A stretch of DNA of 64,000 bases, from contig NZ_CP100416.1 of the NCBI RefSeq assembly GCF_026017845.1, forward strand, positions 2,784,874 through 2,848,873, read 5' to 3'. The number at the start of each line of letters is the position of its first letter. Position 1 is the stretch's first letter. The position numbers and the translations under genes were made by a program. This document shows, piece after piece, positions 40,853 through 49,340 of this stretch. The stretch is from Amycolatopsis mediterranei. GTDB taxonomy: Bacteria > Actinomycetota > Actinomycetes > Mycobacteriales > Pseudonocardiaceae. The notes below the pieces were generated by a model. The model was given only the letters and a program-made list of their open reading frames with translations. It made no database searches and had not been told where the DNA came from.

Positions 40853-41614
40853 GTGCCTGCCCCTTCGCGCCATTCCCGCCTGTCCGCCGACGGTCCCGTC
40901 CTCGACGGGATTCCCGAACACGGCCGCGTCCCGCGTTACTACGCGGTCAAGGTCGAACTGCTGGCGGTGATCGCGGAACTCGGCGAAGGTGCGGTACTGC
41001 CCACGGAACGGGAATTGTGCGAACGGTTCGAAGTGTCGAGGGCGACGGTACGGCAGGCGGTCGGGGAGCTGGTGCTCGAGGGCAGGCTCAGCCGCCGCCA
41101 GGGGAGCGGCACGTACATCGCCGGCCCGAAGCTCGTCCAGCCGCTGGCCACGGAGAGCCGGCGGCGGCCGGACATCCGGCCGGGCCGCCGCGCGATCACC
41201 CTGGAGCGGCGCGTGGCCGGCAGCGCACTGGGCGCCGACCTGCAGGTGCCGTCGGACGCCGAGGTGTTCCACCTCGAGCGGGTCCTCCTGGCCGGCGAGG
41301 AGCGCGTCGGGCTCGAGTCGACATATCTCCTGGCGTCGCGGTGCCCGGACCTGCTCGACGTGTTCACCCCGGAGCAACCGTTGAGCGAGCAGCTCGGCGT
41401 GGAGCCCGCGGGGGCGGAGGAGCGGGTCGAAACGGTGCTCGCCACGCCGCGCGAGGCGTTGCTGATCGGGACGAACCCGGCGCTGCCGATGCTGCTGACC
41501 CACCGGATCTCGTGGGGCTCGGACGGAGTGCCGTTCGAACGGGTGCGGTCGCTCTACCGCGGCGACCGGCTGAGCTTCACGACCCGCCTGGGCCGCGCCG
41601 CCGCCCATCGGTGA
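40853..41614 (+). CDS. GntR/HutC-type regulator
   Basis: A 253 aa regulator: winged HTH (LPTERELCERFEVSRATVRQAVGELVLEGRL, residues about 50-80, RRQGSGTYI after it) and a UTRA effector domain in the C-terminal half with LESTYLLASRCPDLL and FERVRSLYRGDRLSF. The ligand is unknown. The GTG start is used. Divergent from the permease. Confidence 0.87.
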   Translation: MPAPSRHSRLSADGPVLDGIPEHGRVPRYYAVKVELLAVIAELGEGAVLPTERELCERFEVSRATVRQAVGELVLEGRLSRRQGSGTYIAGPKLVQPLATESRRRPDIRPGRRAITLERRVAGSALGADLQVPSDAEVFHLERVLLAGEERVGLESTYLLASRCPDLLDVFTPEQPLSEQLGVEPAGAEERVETVLATPREALLIGTNPALPMLLTHRISWGSDGVPFERVRSLYRGDRLSFTTRLGRAAAHR

Positions 41615-41654
41615 CCCGATGCAACCCGGCGCGGGTCTGCTCCGTCTGGCAGGT

Positions 41655-42182
41655 ATGCCTACCACGGTGAAACTGCTGGGCGCGGGCCTGCTGCTGCTCA
41701 CGGCGACGGCCTGCGCCGCGAATTCCGGCGCCGGCGCCCCGGCGGGCACCGGCACACCTACGACGCCTGCCACGTCCACCAGCGTGCCCGGGACCGTGAC
41801 GCCCACGCTCGGCCCGCCATCGTCCCCGCCGGTCGGCCCGCCGCCGTCCCCGACGGTCGGACGGCCGACGCAGGGCATCGCGCCCGGTGACGACGTCGTC
41901 GCCGAGACGCAGGTCGACGCCCGCGGGCTGCCCGAGGGCTACCCGCGCAGCCTCACCCGCAGCCTCGACGGCCGGACCCTGATCCTGCAGGCCGAGGAGG
42001 GCGGCTGCCGCCGCGTCTCGGCGCGCGTCGGCGAGCAGACCGCGCAGCAGGTGGTCGTGCTGGTCGCCGTGATGTCGGCGCCCAAGGGCCAGATGTGCCC
42101 GGACTACATCAAGGAGATCAAGGTCCCCCTCGCCCTCGCGGCGCCGCTCGGGACGCGCACGGTCGTCCTCCGCCAGGGCTGA
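41655..42182 (+). CDS. Small lipoprotein, first of a paralogous pair
   Basis: A 175 aa exported lipoprotein with lipobox LTATAC (Cys near residue 19), a Thr/Pro-rich linker and a domain of about 90 aa: DARGLPEGYPRSLTRS, EEGGC, then a second Cys in GQMCPD and LAAPLGTRTVVL. The gene at 42285-42794 has the same layout (DATALPAGFPREVWTS, EGGC, NRMCTMD, LAAPLDRRTVVL). I do not recognise the family. The two conserved Cys probably form a disulfide. Confidence 0.72.
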   Translation: MPTTVKLLGAGLLLLTATACAANSGAGAPAGTGTPTTPATSTSVPGTVTPTLGPPSSPPVGPPPSPTVGRPTQGIAPGDDVVAETQVDARGLPEGYPRSLTRSLDGRTLILQAEEGGCRRVSARVGEQTAQQVVVLVAVMSAPKGQMCPDYIKEIKVPLALAAPLGTRTVVLRQG

Positions 42183-42195
42183 CTCGGCACGGACG

Positions 42196-42236
42196 CTGGG
42201 AGGGCGTTCCCGGGATGCCCGGGGCCGCCCTCCCAG
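42196..42236 (+). terminator. Terminator hairpin between the lipoprotein paralogues
   Basis: Perfect 11-bp stem CTGGGAGGGCG (42196-42206) and CGCCCTCCCAG (42226-42236); CCCGGG elements inside the loop can pair further. Confidence 0.75.
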
Positions 42237-42284
42237 ACCATTTCCCGGTGCAACCCCGCGGCGCCCCCGTTCCGTCTTGGGGGC

Positions 42285-42794
42285 ATGAGGTACTCAGCGA
42301 AGGTGGTCGGGACCGGCGCGCTCCTGCTGATGGTGACGGCCTGCGCCGGCCAGGACATGCCCACCAACCTGCCCGAGGCGCCCGCCGGCAGCGTGTCGGC
42401 TTCGCCGAAGCCGTCGCCGAGCGGATCGGTGCTCCCGGCGCCGGCCGAGCCCAACCCGCCCGGCAAGCCCCGGCTGACCGTGCCCGAGGGCAGCACCCCG
42501 GTCCCGGCGGACAAGATCGACGCGACCGCGCTGCCCGCCGGGTTCCCGCGCGAGGTGTGGACGTCAAACGGCGGCACGGTCCTCGACATCCGCGCCCAGG
42601 AAGGCGGCTGCGGTCACGCGCTCGGCGAAGCGGCCGAACAGACGGGCGACCACGTCGTCGTCAACCTGAGCGAGACGAAGGCCCAGACCAATCGGATGTG
42701 CACGATGGACATCCGGTACCCGGTGATCTCGGTCGCGCTGGCCGCGCCGCTGGACCGGCGCACGGTGGTGCTGAAGACCACGCCGCCCAAGTAG
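42285..42794 (+). CDS. Small lipoprotein, second of the pair
   Basis: A 169 aa lipoprotein with lipobox LMVTAC, a Pro-rich linker and the same C-terminal domain as its neighbour, including EGGC and a second Cys. A hairpin terminator separates the two, so each probably has its own promoter. A short hairpin (CCCGGGA/TCCCGGG, 42809-42827) follows. Function unknown. Confidence 0.72.
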   Translation: MRYSAKVVGTGALLLMVTACAGQDMPTNLPEAPAGSVSASPKPSPSGSVLPAPAEPNPPGKPRLTVPEGSTPVPADKIDATALPAGFPREVWTSNGGTVLDIRAQEGGCGHALGEAAEQTGDHVVVNLSETKAQTNRMCTMDIRYPVISVALAAPLDRRTVVLKTTPPK

Positions 42795-42933
42795 TCCGTG
42801 CCGCGACCCCCGGGAGACCGTCCCGGGAGCCACGCGCTGTCCGCAGTGGACGATCGCCCGCCGGTGGTCCGGACCACCTCCTGCGCGTGGTCCGCTCATC
42901 GTCGAAGTTGTCGAAAATTGTCAGGGCTCCCGC

Positions 42934-42962
42934 TGAACCGCCGCCGTGACTCCGGCCGTGTC
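42934..42962 (+). promoter_or_regulatory. Possible third ECF (SigL-like) promoter
   Basis: TGAACC at 42934-42939, a 17-base spacer, CGTGTC at 42957-42962. It matches the SigL-type pattern but has one more spacer base and CGTGTC in place of the CGTATC of the two sites near the sigma gene. It lies 35 bases before the secreted-protein ATG at 42998. Confidence 0.45.
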
Positions 42963-42997
42963 CCGGAGTGAGGTGGCGATCAGAGAGGAGGGGCCCC

Positions 42998-43669
42998 ATG
43001 CCCCGGTTGAGCAGTGGCCGGCACCGCAAGCAGGCGACCGTCGGACTGGCCGCGTTGCTGGGCGTCGCCGGCGTCACCGCGACCGCCATCGCACTGAGCA
43101 GTCCCGCGAGCAACGCGGCCGAGGCGCCCAAGGAGAACTGCGCTGGACTCGACACCGCGCTGCAGAACAACCTGAACTTCATCGCGGGCCAGCAGGCGAA
43201 CCCGGACGCGCAGTCGGCCGCGCGGATCACCAACCGGCAGGCCGTGGTGGACCTGATCCAGCAGCGGCGGCAGGTGGCGGGCTGCACGGCGAACGTCGCG
43301 GCGAACAACGGCCAGGCCGCCGCGGCACCGGGGAACTCCGGCAACGCGCCGGGCAAGGCACAGGCGCCCGGGCAGCAGAAGAAGCAGGAGCAGCCGGCCG
43401 CCGGAGCGGGCGCGGCGACCGGCCAGGTCGTGTGCCCCGGTTCGACCGTGACGCTCTCGGGCGAGGCCGGCGCACCGGCCGCGTCGAGCAACCAGTTCCC
43501 GGCCGGGACGAAGCTCAAGGTGACCAACCTGGACAACTCGAAGTCCACGACGGTCGAGGTGACCTCGGTGTCGGGCAGCTGCACGCTGCTCAACAACGCG
43601 GCCTTCGAACAGGTCCGGGAGCCCGGCAAGTTCCTCATCCGGCGCGCGCGGATCGAGCGCGTCGGCTGA
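42998..43669 (+). CDS. Secreted protein with a DPBB/RlpA-like C-terminal stretch
   Basis: A 223 aa exported protein. The ATG at 42998 follows GAGGAGGGG; a signal peptide ends near residue 42 (ALSSPASNAAEA). A helical region with one Cys pair (ENCAGLD, QVAGC) is followed by a Gln/Pro/Ala linker (about 100-140) and a domain with VVCPGSTVTLSG, FPAGTKLKVTNLDNSKST and VSGSC. The last part recalls double-psi barrel proteins such as RlpA, but the match is short. Function unknown. Confidence 0.6.
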   Translation: MPRLSSGRHRKQATVGLAALLGVAGVTATAIALSSPASNAAEAPKENCAGLDTALQNNLNFIAGQQANPDAQSAARITNRQAVVDLIQQRRQVAGCTANVAANNGQAAAAPGNSGNAPGKAQAPGQQKKQEQPAAGAGAATGQVVCPGSTVTLSGEAGAPAASSNQFPAGTKLKVTNLDNSKSTTVEVTSVSGSCTLLNNAAFEQVREPGKFLIRRARIERVG

Positions 43670-43676
43670 GGGAGGA

Positions 43677-43705
43677 GGGGACACCGGCGGCGGGCCGGTG
43701 TCCCC
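43677..43705. terminator. Bidirectional terminator
   Basis: Perfect 12-bp stem GGGGACACCGGC (43677-43688) and GCCGGTGTCCCC (43694-43705) with a 5-base loop, between the convergent secreted-protein and fumarase genes. Confidence 0.85.
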
Positions 43706-43717
43706 TTCCCTTGTGTG

Positions 43718-45376
43718 CTAACGGAAACTGATCTGCAGCACCGGATCGCCGGTGCTGGCGAAGAAGTCGTTGCCCTTGTCGTCGATGACGATGAACGCCG
43801 GGAAGTCCTCGACCTCGATCTTCCAGACGGCTTCCATGCCGAGCTCGGCGTACTCGAGGACGTCGACCTTCTTGATGCAGTCCTGCGCGAGCCGCGCCGC
43901 CGGGCCGCCGATCGAACCGAGGTAGAACCCGCCGTGCGCCTGGCACGCGGAGGTCACCTGCTTCGAGCGGTTTCCCTTGGCCAGCATGACGAGTGAGCCG
44001 CCGGCGGCCTGGAACTGCTCGACGTAGGAGTCCATCCGCCCGGCCGTGGTCGGGCCGAACGAACCGGACGCGTAGCCCTCGGGCGTCTTCGCCGGGCCCG
44101 CGTAGTAGACCGGGTGGTCCTTCAGGTAGCCCGGCATCTCCTCACCGGCGTCGAGGCGCTCGGCGATCTTGGCGTGCGCGATGTCGCGCGCGACGACCAG
44201 CGGCCCGGTGAGCGAAAGCCGTGTCTTGACCGGCAGCTGCGAGAGCTGCGCGCGGATCTCGGCCATCGGCCGGTTGAGGTCGACGGCGACGACGTCGTCG
44301 GAGAGGTCTTCCTCGGTGACGTCGGGCAGGAAGCGTGCCGGGTCGCGCTCGAGCTGTTCGATGAACACCCCGTCGGCGGTGATCTTGGCCTTGGCCTGGC
44401 GATCGGCGGAGCAGGAGACGGCGATGCCGACCGGGCAACTGGCACCGTGGCGGGGGAGCCGGATGACGCGGACGTCGTGGCAGAAGTACTTGCCGCCGAA
44501 CTGCGCGCCGATGCCGAACTGCCGGGTCATCTCCAGCACCTGCTGCTCGAGGTCCGGGTCGCGGAAGGCGTGGCCGAGGTCGGAGCCCTCCTGCGGCAGG
44601 GTGTCGAGGTAGCGCGCCGAGGCGAGCTTCGCGACCTTCAGGTTGAACTCGGCGGACATCCCGCCGACGACGATCGCGAGGTGGTAGGGCGGGCAGGCGG
44701 CGGTGCCGAGGCTGCGCAGCTTCTCGTCGAGGAAGCGCGCGAGCCGCTTCGGGTTCAGGACAGCCTTGGTCTCCTGGTAGAGGAACGTCTTGTTGGCGCT
44801 GCCGCCGCCCTTGGCCATGAAGAGGAACTCGTAGGCCGGGTCCGCTTGGCCGTCTTTGTGGTAGAGCTCGATCTGCGCGGGCAGGTTGGTCCCGGTGTTG
44901 CGCTCGTCCCAGAAGTTGACCGGCGCCATCTGCGAGTACCGCAGGTTCAGCTGCTGGTAGGCGTCGAAGATGCCCCGCGAGAGGGCGCGCTCGTCGTCAC
45001 CGCCGGTGAGCACCCCTTCGCCGCGCTTGCCGATGACGATGGCGGTCCCGGTGTCCTGGCACATGGGGAGGACGCCACCGGCGGAGATGGCGGCGTTGCG
45101 CAGCAGGTCCATGGCGACGAACCGGTCGTTGCCACTCGCTTCGGGGTCATCGACGATGGCGCGCAGCTGCTGCAGGTGTGACGTGCGCAACAGGTGCTGG
45201 ATGTCGGTGATGGCGGTGCGCGCGAGGGTGGTGAGCGCTTCCGGGGCGATCTTCAGGAACGTCCGCCCGGCGGCCTCGACGGTCTCGACGCCCTCGTCGG
45301 TGACCAACCGGTATTCGGTGGTGGTGTCCTTGCCCAGCGGGAGGACTTCGGTGTGCTGAAACGTGGTGGACGGCAC
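43718..45376 (-). CDS. Class I (iron-sulfur) fumarate hydratase
   Basis: A 552 aa class I fumarase that interconverts fumarate and malate with a [4Fe-4S] cluster. The N-terminal alpha part ([32 protein letters not shown], with cluster-type Cys) and the C-terminal beta part ([12 protein letters not shown] in family form [30 protein letters not shown]) are fused as in other class I enzymes. The open frame extends to 45712 through repeat DNA, but the GTG at 45376 follows AAGGAG and gives normal length. Confidence 0.92.
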   Translation of the reverse strand: MPSTTFQHTEVLPLGKDTTTEYRLVTDEGVETVEAAGRTFLKIAPEALTTLARTAITDIQHLLRTSHLQQLRAIVDDPEASGNDRFVAMDLLRNAAISAGGVLPMCQDTGTAIVIGKRGEGVLTGGDDERALSRGIFDAYQQLNLRYSQMAPVNFWDERNTGTNLPAQIELYHKDGQADPAYEFLFMAKGGGSANKTFLYQETKAVLNPKRLARFLDEKLRSLGTAACPPYHLAIVVGGMSAEFNLKVAKLASARYLDTLPQEGSDLGHAFRDPDLEQQVLEMTRQFGIGAQFGGKYFCHDVRVIRLPRHGASCPVGIAVSCSADRQAKAKITADGVFIEQLERDPARFLPDVTEEDLSDDVVAVDLNRPMAEIRAQLSQLPVKTRLSLTGPLVVARDIAHAKIAERLDAGEEMPGYLKDHPVYYAGPAKTPEGYASGSFGPTTAGRMDSYVEQFQAAGGSLVMLAKGNRSKQVTSACQAHGGFYLGSIGGPAARLAQDCIKKVDVLEYAELGMEAVWKIEVEDFPAFIVIDDKGNDFFASTGDPVLQISFR

Positions 45377-45484
45377 TGCCAGGCTCCTTTGCCAGCTCCG
45401 GGATCCGCCCACCCTACGCAGGCAGGGCAGCCACCGAACAGAAGCACCCGGCCACTGTGGGCCACCCCACGCGGCTTCCGTGGT

Positions 45485-45599
45485 CCCACCACCCCGAAGC
45501 CGGATTGTCACGACGGACGGTGGCGCCGCGTCAAGGCGGGAAAGCGTGCCTTGACCCGACGCCACCGTCCGCGTTCTGGCTTCGGATCGCGGTGGTGGG
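45485..45599. repeat. Large imperfect stem-loop
   Basis: Three nested pairings around one centre: CCCACCACC (45485-45493) with GGTGGTGGG (45591-45599), CCGAAGCC (45494-45501) with GGCTTCGG (45578-45585), and a 23-base arm at 45515-45537 that pairs with 45548-45570 at 21 of 23 positions around a 10-base loop. A 19-base tandem repeat (GAGGTCTGGGTGGT at 45601 and 45620) follows. It lies in the 644-base gene-free gap upstream of fumarase; no gene is seen in it. Confidence 0.8.
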
Positions 45600-45662
45600 G
45601 GAGGTCTGGGTGGTGGGGGGAGGTCTGGGTGGTCGGCCGGCGAGCCGATCGGTCGCAAGCGC

Positions 45663-45715
45663 GCAGTGAATGACTCATTCCTGGCGTCCGACGCCAGGAA
45701 TGAGTCATTCACTGC
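45663..45715. repeat. 53-base perfect palindrome
   Basis: Arms of 25 bases, 45663-45687 and 45691-45715, are exact reverse complements around the 3-base loop CCG. Each arm itself contains a 13-base palindrome, GAATGACTCATTC (45668-45680) or GAATGAGTCATTC (45698-45710). It is far AT-richer than the surroundings. No transposase or target duplication is seen. It could be a palindromic mobile repeat, a terminator or a protein site. Confidence 0.9.
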
Positions 45716-45733
45716 AGCTGGGGGGAAGCTGGT

Positions 45734-45771
45734 CGGGAGGCCGGGTCCACCCCGACGGACCCGACCTCCCG
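45734..45771. repeat. Further hairpin in the same gap
   Basis: CGGGAGGCCGGGTCC (45734-45748) pairs with GGACCCGACCTCCCG (45757-45771) with one mismatch and an 8-base loop, 18 bases after the 53-base palindrome. The remaining 200 bases to the sigB terminator show no gene or clear signal. Confidence 0.65.
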
Positions 45772-45974
45772 GGGAAAGCTCCCGGATGCGTGCACACCCG
45801 GTCGCGAGGCCTGCGCCGGCACTTCGAGGCTGTCGTGACGCAGGTCATAAGTCAACGCCGCCGAACGGGTGCTGGCGGAGGGTTGCTACCCCGGCCTACG
45901 CGGGGTGAAACCCGGTTTTCGTGGAAAATTTTCCCGCTTGGCCGAATGCCTGGTCACCGGGTTGCGCAAATGAC

Positions 45975-46005
45975 CGAGGGCGGGTGCGCAGCGCACCCGC
46001 CCTCG
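45975..46005 (-). terminator. Terminator of sigB
   Basis: CGAGGGCGGGTGCGC (45975-45989) and GCGCACCCGCCCTCG (45991-46005) form a perfect long stem 15 bases beyond the sigB stop on the minus strand. Confidence 0.85.
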
Positions 46006-46020
46006 AACACCAGAAACCGA

Positions 46021-47052
46021 TCAGCTCGCGTAGGCGCGGAGCCGGTCCGCGCGCTCGCCCTGGCGCAGCTTCGACATGACCTCGCGCTCGATCTGGCGGA
46101 CGCGCTCGCGGGACAGCCCGAAGTGCTTGCCGATCTGGTCGAGCGTGCGCGGCTGGCCGTCGTCGAGGCCGTAGCGCAGGCGGATCACGTGCTGCTCGCG
46201 GTCGTCCAGCGTCGCCAGGACACGGCGCAGGTCGTCCTGCAGCAGGCCCGAGATCACGGCGCTCTCGGCGTCGGTGGCCTCGGAGTCCTCGATGAAGTCG
46301 CCCAGCGGGGCGTCCTCCTCGGTGCCGACCGGCATGTCCAGGCTTACCGGGTCACGCGAGTGGTCGAGCAGGTCCGAGATCTTGTGCGCCGGGATGCCCG
46401 ACTCGGCCGCCAGCTCCTCGTGCGTCGCGTCGCGGCCGAGCTGCTGGTGCAGGTCGCGCTTGATGCGGGCCAGCTTGTTGACCTGTTCCACCAGGTGGAC
46501 AGGCAGCCGGATGGTGCGGCCCTGGTCGGCCATGCCCCGGGTGATGGCCTGCCGGATCCACCAGGTGGCGTAGGTCGAGAACTTGAACCCCTTGGAGTAG
46601 TCGAACTTCTCCACCGCGCGGATCAGACCCAGGTTCCCCTCCTGGATCAGGTCCAGCAGCGGCATGCCCCGGCCGGTGTAGCGCTTGGCGAGCGAGACCA
46701 CGAGGCGGAGGTTGGCCTCCAGCAGGTGGTTCTTGGCCACGTGGCCGTCGCGGACCAGCGCGGCCAGCTCGGTGCGGCGCTTGGTGGTGAGGTTCTCCCC
46801 GGTGTCCAGCATGTGCTGGGCGAACACGCCGGCTTCGATGCGCTTGGCCAGCTCGACCTCGTCGGCCGCGGACAGCAGGGCCGTCTTGCCGATACCGTTG
46901 AGGTAGACACGCACGAGGTCGGCGGCGGGGCTCTGGGCGTCGAGGTCGGCGTCGGTGAGCGCCCCCAGGCTCATCGACGGCTCCTCGGTCGTCTGAGCCG
47001 GGATACGCTCGCGAATCCCGCGCGACTCGCGTTCGAGAGTCTGGACTGACAT
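46021..47052 (-). CDS. sigB: Principal-like sigma factor SigB
   Basis: A 343 aa sigma-70 group 2 factor. It lacks the long N-terminal region of the housekeeping sigma but has region 1.2 ([12 protein letters not shown]), 2.3-2.4 ([24 protein letters not shown] in parts), region 3 and region 4.2 ([19 protein letters not shown]). The ATG at 47052 follows GGGGAGG; the open frame above it lacks family sequence. SigB in relatives serves stress and stationary phase. A GGAAC/CGTT-type ECF promoter candidate lies upstream. Confidence 0.9.
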   Translation of the reverse strand: MSVQTLERESRGIRERIPAQTTEEPSMSLGALTDADLDAQSPAADLVRVYLNGIGKTALLSAADEVELAKRIEAGVFAQHMLDTGENLTTKRRTELAALVRDGHVAKNHLLEANLRLVVSLAKRYTGRGMPLLDLIQEGNLGLIRAVEKFDYSKGFKFSTYATWWIRQAITRGMADQGRTIRLPVHLVEQVNKLARIKRDLHQQLGRDATHEELAAESGIPAHKISDLLDHSRDPVSLDMPVGTEEDAPLGDFIEDSEATDAESAVISGLLQDDLRRVLATLDDREQHVIRLRYGLDDGQPRTLDQIGKHFGLSRERVRQIEREVMSKLRQGERADRLRAYAS

Positions 47053-47172
47053 TCTGCCTCCCCGGTCACGGGCTGAACGTGCTGCTGCGGTCGTCCACCG
47101 GGTGCGTACCCGCGCATCGGGGCCTGTGGATCCCGGTACGCCGGTCCGGCCGGCTTGGCTGGACATCTGGCA

Positions 47173-47200
47173 CAACGCTCCGGGTTCCCAAAACGTTCCC
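47173..47200 (-). promoter_or_regulatory. Candidate SigE/SigH-type promoter of sigB
   Basis: On the minus strand, GGGAACG (47194-47200) and GCGTTG (47173-47178) give GGAAC-N17-CGTT, the pattern of mycobacterial SigE/SigH promoters, which also drive sigB there. The leader would be about 115 bases. The rest of the 344-base gap (47053-47396) holds repeated TGCTGA words but no gene. Confidence 0.45.
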
Positions 47201-47396
47201 GGCTCGTCATAGGAGAAGACGGATGCGGGAGCGATCCGGTTGCTGAACCAATGCTGAGCTTTTGCTGAGAACGTTCCGTGACCGGGGAACCTGAGAATTC
47301 CATATGAATCCGGTCAGAAACTGAACCGGTCCATCCATGCCCCCGCCGCCACCCGCAACGGAGGCGCTGCGCGCCGCAGTGTCTTTTCTGGATGGT

Positions 47397-47822
47397 CTAG
47401 ACCTCTACGAGAACCGTGAACGGACCGTCGTTCACGCTGGAGACCGCCATCATGGCCCCGAAACGGCCCGTCGCCACCGTGGCCCCGCGACCGCGCAGCT
47501 CGGCCACGACGGCGTCCACCAACGGCTCCGCGACCTCCGGCCGGGCGGCCTGCGTCCACGACGGCCGCCGCCCTTTCTTCGTGTCGCCGTAGAGCGTGAA
47601 CTGGCTCACCACGAGCAGCGGGGCATTCGCCGTGGCGCATGATTCCTCGTCGCGCAGCACCCGCAGTTCGTGCAGTTTGCGAGCCATCGTGGCGGCCTTC
47701 GCGGCGTCGTCGCCGACGTGAATTCCCAGCAGCACAAGCAAACCCGGCTCGGTGATCGCCCCGGCGACCGCGCCGTCGACGGTCACGTCCGCCCGCGTGA
47801 CGCGGGCCGCGACCGCCCTCAC
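47397..47822 (-). CDS. dtd: D-aminoacyl-tRNA deacylase
   Basis: A 141 aa Dtd protein that removes D-amino acids from mischarged tRNA. Start MRAVAARVTRADVTVDG, catalytic-region LLVVSQFTLYGDTKKGRRPSW and the C-terminal NDGPFTVLVE (the cross-subunit GP motif) are all present. The start overlaps the methyltransferase stop by 4 bases. Confidence 0.93.
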   Translation of the reverse strand: MRAVAARVTRADVTVDGAVAGAITEPGLLVLLGIHVGDDAAKAATMARKLHELRVLRDEESCATANAPLLVVSQFTLYGDTKKGRRPSWTQAARPEVAEPLVDAVVAELRGRGATVATGRFGAMMAVSSVNDGPFTVLVEV

Positions 47823-49321
47823 CGGTCCGCCGGGACGAGCATGCCGTGCCGGACGAGCTCCCGGACGACGGGCAGCGCGGCGGCCGCCAGCTCCGTCGAG
47901 GACAGGCCTTGCGCGGCCGCGAGGAGCTCGATCAGGTCCTCCAGCGGCAGCGCACCGCGGCAGCCCGCGAGCAGCCGGGTCGCCAGCTCGTCGACCTCGT
48001 GCTGCCAGCCCGGCCCGTCGGTGCGGTGCAGCCGCCGGACGGTCGTCGCCCAGCCTTCGTCACCGGGTTCCTCGACGCTTTCGAGCAAAACCGCGTCGGG
48101 CACCACGAACCGGACATCGAGCAGCGAATCACCCGATTCGCGCAGCCAGTGCACCCGGTCCAGCCAGCCCGCCGCTTCCGGGCCCAGCGGGTCGTCGTAG
48201 GCCTGCCGCAGGTCCTCGCAGACGACGGTGGGGGTCCGCCCGGACGCCCGCCGCAGTGTGACGAACCCGAACCCGATGCCCCGGACGTCGTTGGCGGCGA
48301 ACCAGTCGAGCCACGCCGCCGCCTTCGCCCGGCCCTCGGGCGAGCGCGGGTCGAGACCCGCGTCCCGCAGCCACGTGCCGACGTAGAGCGCCGGATCGGC
48401 GACGTCCCGCTGGACGAACCACGCGTCGGTCTCCGCGGGCAGCCAGCGGCTCACCCGGTCGGCCCAGTCCTCGCGGGAGGTGTGCAGCCAGGACGCGAGC
48501 AGGTGCCCGGTGCCGCCGTCGTTCAGGAAACCCGGCAGCTGGCGCACGACCAGCGCGCTCGCGTCGTCGCCGGCCAGCCCGGAGTCGCGGTAGGTGTAGT
48601 CGACGCGGGCCGGGCCCACCACGAACGGCGGATTGCAGACGACCTGGTCGAACTTCCGCCGCGCGACCGGTGCGAACCACTCCCCGCGGACGAGTTCGAC
48701 GTCCAGCTCGTTCAGCCGGAAGGTCGCCGCGGCCAGGGCGAGGGCCCGCGCGGAGACGTCGGTCGCGGTGACGCGCTCGGCGTGCCGGGTGGCGTGCAGC
48801 GCCTGCACGCCGTTGCCGGTGCCCAGGTCGAGCAGCGTGCCGACCGGGCGGCGGCTCGTCGCGCGGATCAGCGACAGCGACGCGTGACCGACGCCGAGCA
48901 CGTGGTCCTCGGGCACGGTGGTGCCGAGCACGTCGGCGTCGAGGTCGGACACGACCCACCAGGAACCCTCTTCGTCGCCGTGCGGCCGGATGTCCAGCGC
49001 GGCCCGGTAGCCGCCGTCGGCCGCCGACAGCACGCCGGCGGAGACGGCGTCCTCGGGCGCGAGCGGCGCGAAGGCGGCCTTGACGGCGGTCTCCGGCTCG
49101 GTGCCGCCCAGCAGGAACAGCCGGATCAGCGTGCCGAGGTCGCCCGCGTCCCGGCTCGCGCGTTCGGCGGGCACCGGCTCGCCGCGGCCCAGCGCCGCGT
49201 GCGCGGCCCCGCCGAGGGCGGCCACCACCCCGTCGGCGTCGTAGGCGGTGCGCCGGAAGGCCTCGCGCAGCCGCGCGCAGACGTCGTCGGACAGGTCGGA
49301 CAATCCACTTCGCGTGCTCAC
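47819..49321 (-). CDS. SAM-dependent methyltransferase (HemK/RlmG-like)
   Basis: A 500 aa protein with a class I methyltransferase core: SAM loop LLDLGTGNGVQALHA near residue 190, ATDVSARAL and the catalytic NPPF in VVCNPPFVVG, as in N5-glutamine and N2-guanine methyltransferases. A roughly 170-residue N-terminal part and a C-terminal helical part are conserved in actinobacterial versions. GTGs at 49339 and 49321 are possible starts; since the divergent gene starts at 49341, the latter seems likely. Overlaps dtd, so the two tRNA or ribosome-linked functions may be co-expressed. Confidence 0.82.
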   Translation of the reverse strand: MSTRSGLSDLSDDVCARLREAFRRTAYDADGVVAALGGAAHAALGRGEPVPAERASRDAGDLGTLIRLFLLGGTEPETAVKAAFAPLAPEDAVSAGVLSAADGGYRAALDIRPHGDEEGSWWVVSDLDADVLGTTVPEDHVLGVGHASLSLIRATSRRPVGTLLDLGTGNGVQALHATRHAERVTATDVSARALALAAATFRLNELDVELVRGEWFAPVARRKFDQVVCNPPFVVGPARVDYTYRDSGLAGDDASALVVRQLPGFLNDGGTGHLLASWLHTSREDWADRVSRWLPAETDAWFVQRDVADPALYVGTWLRDAGLDPRSPEGRAKAAAWLDWFAANDVRGIGFGFVTLRRASGRTPTVVCEDLRQAYDDPLGPEAAGWLDRVHWLRESGDSLLDVRFVVPDAVLLESVEEPGDEGWATTVRRLHRTDGPGWQHEVDELATRLLAGCRGALPLEDLIELLAAAQGLSSTELAAAALPVVRELVRHGMLVPADR

Positions 49322-49340
49322 GGTGGGTAATGCTGCCACG

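Noticed and set aside
45377..45712. A 112-codon N-terminal extension of fumarase
   Set aside because: The extension runs through palindromic repeats and has no family sequence; the GTG at 45376 has a good ribosome site and gives the normal class I length.
45663..45715. Insertion sequence end or phage attachment site
   Set aside because: There is no transposase or integrase, no tRNA and no second copy in the window, so only the palindrome itself is reported.
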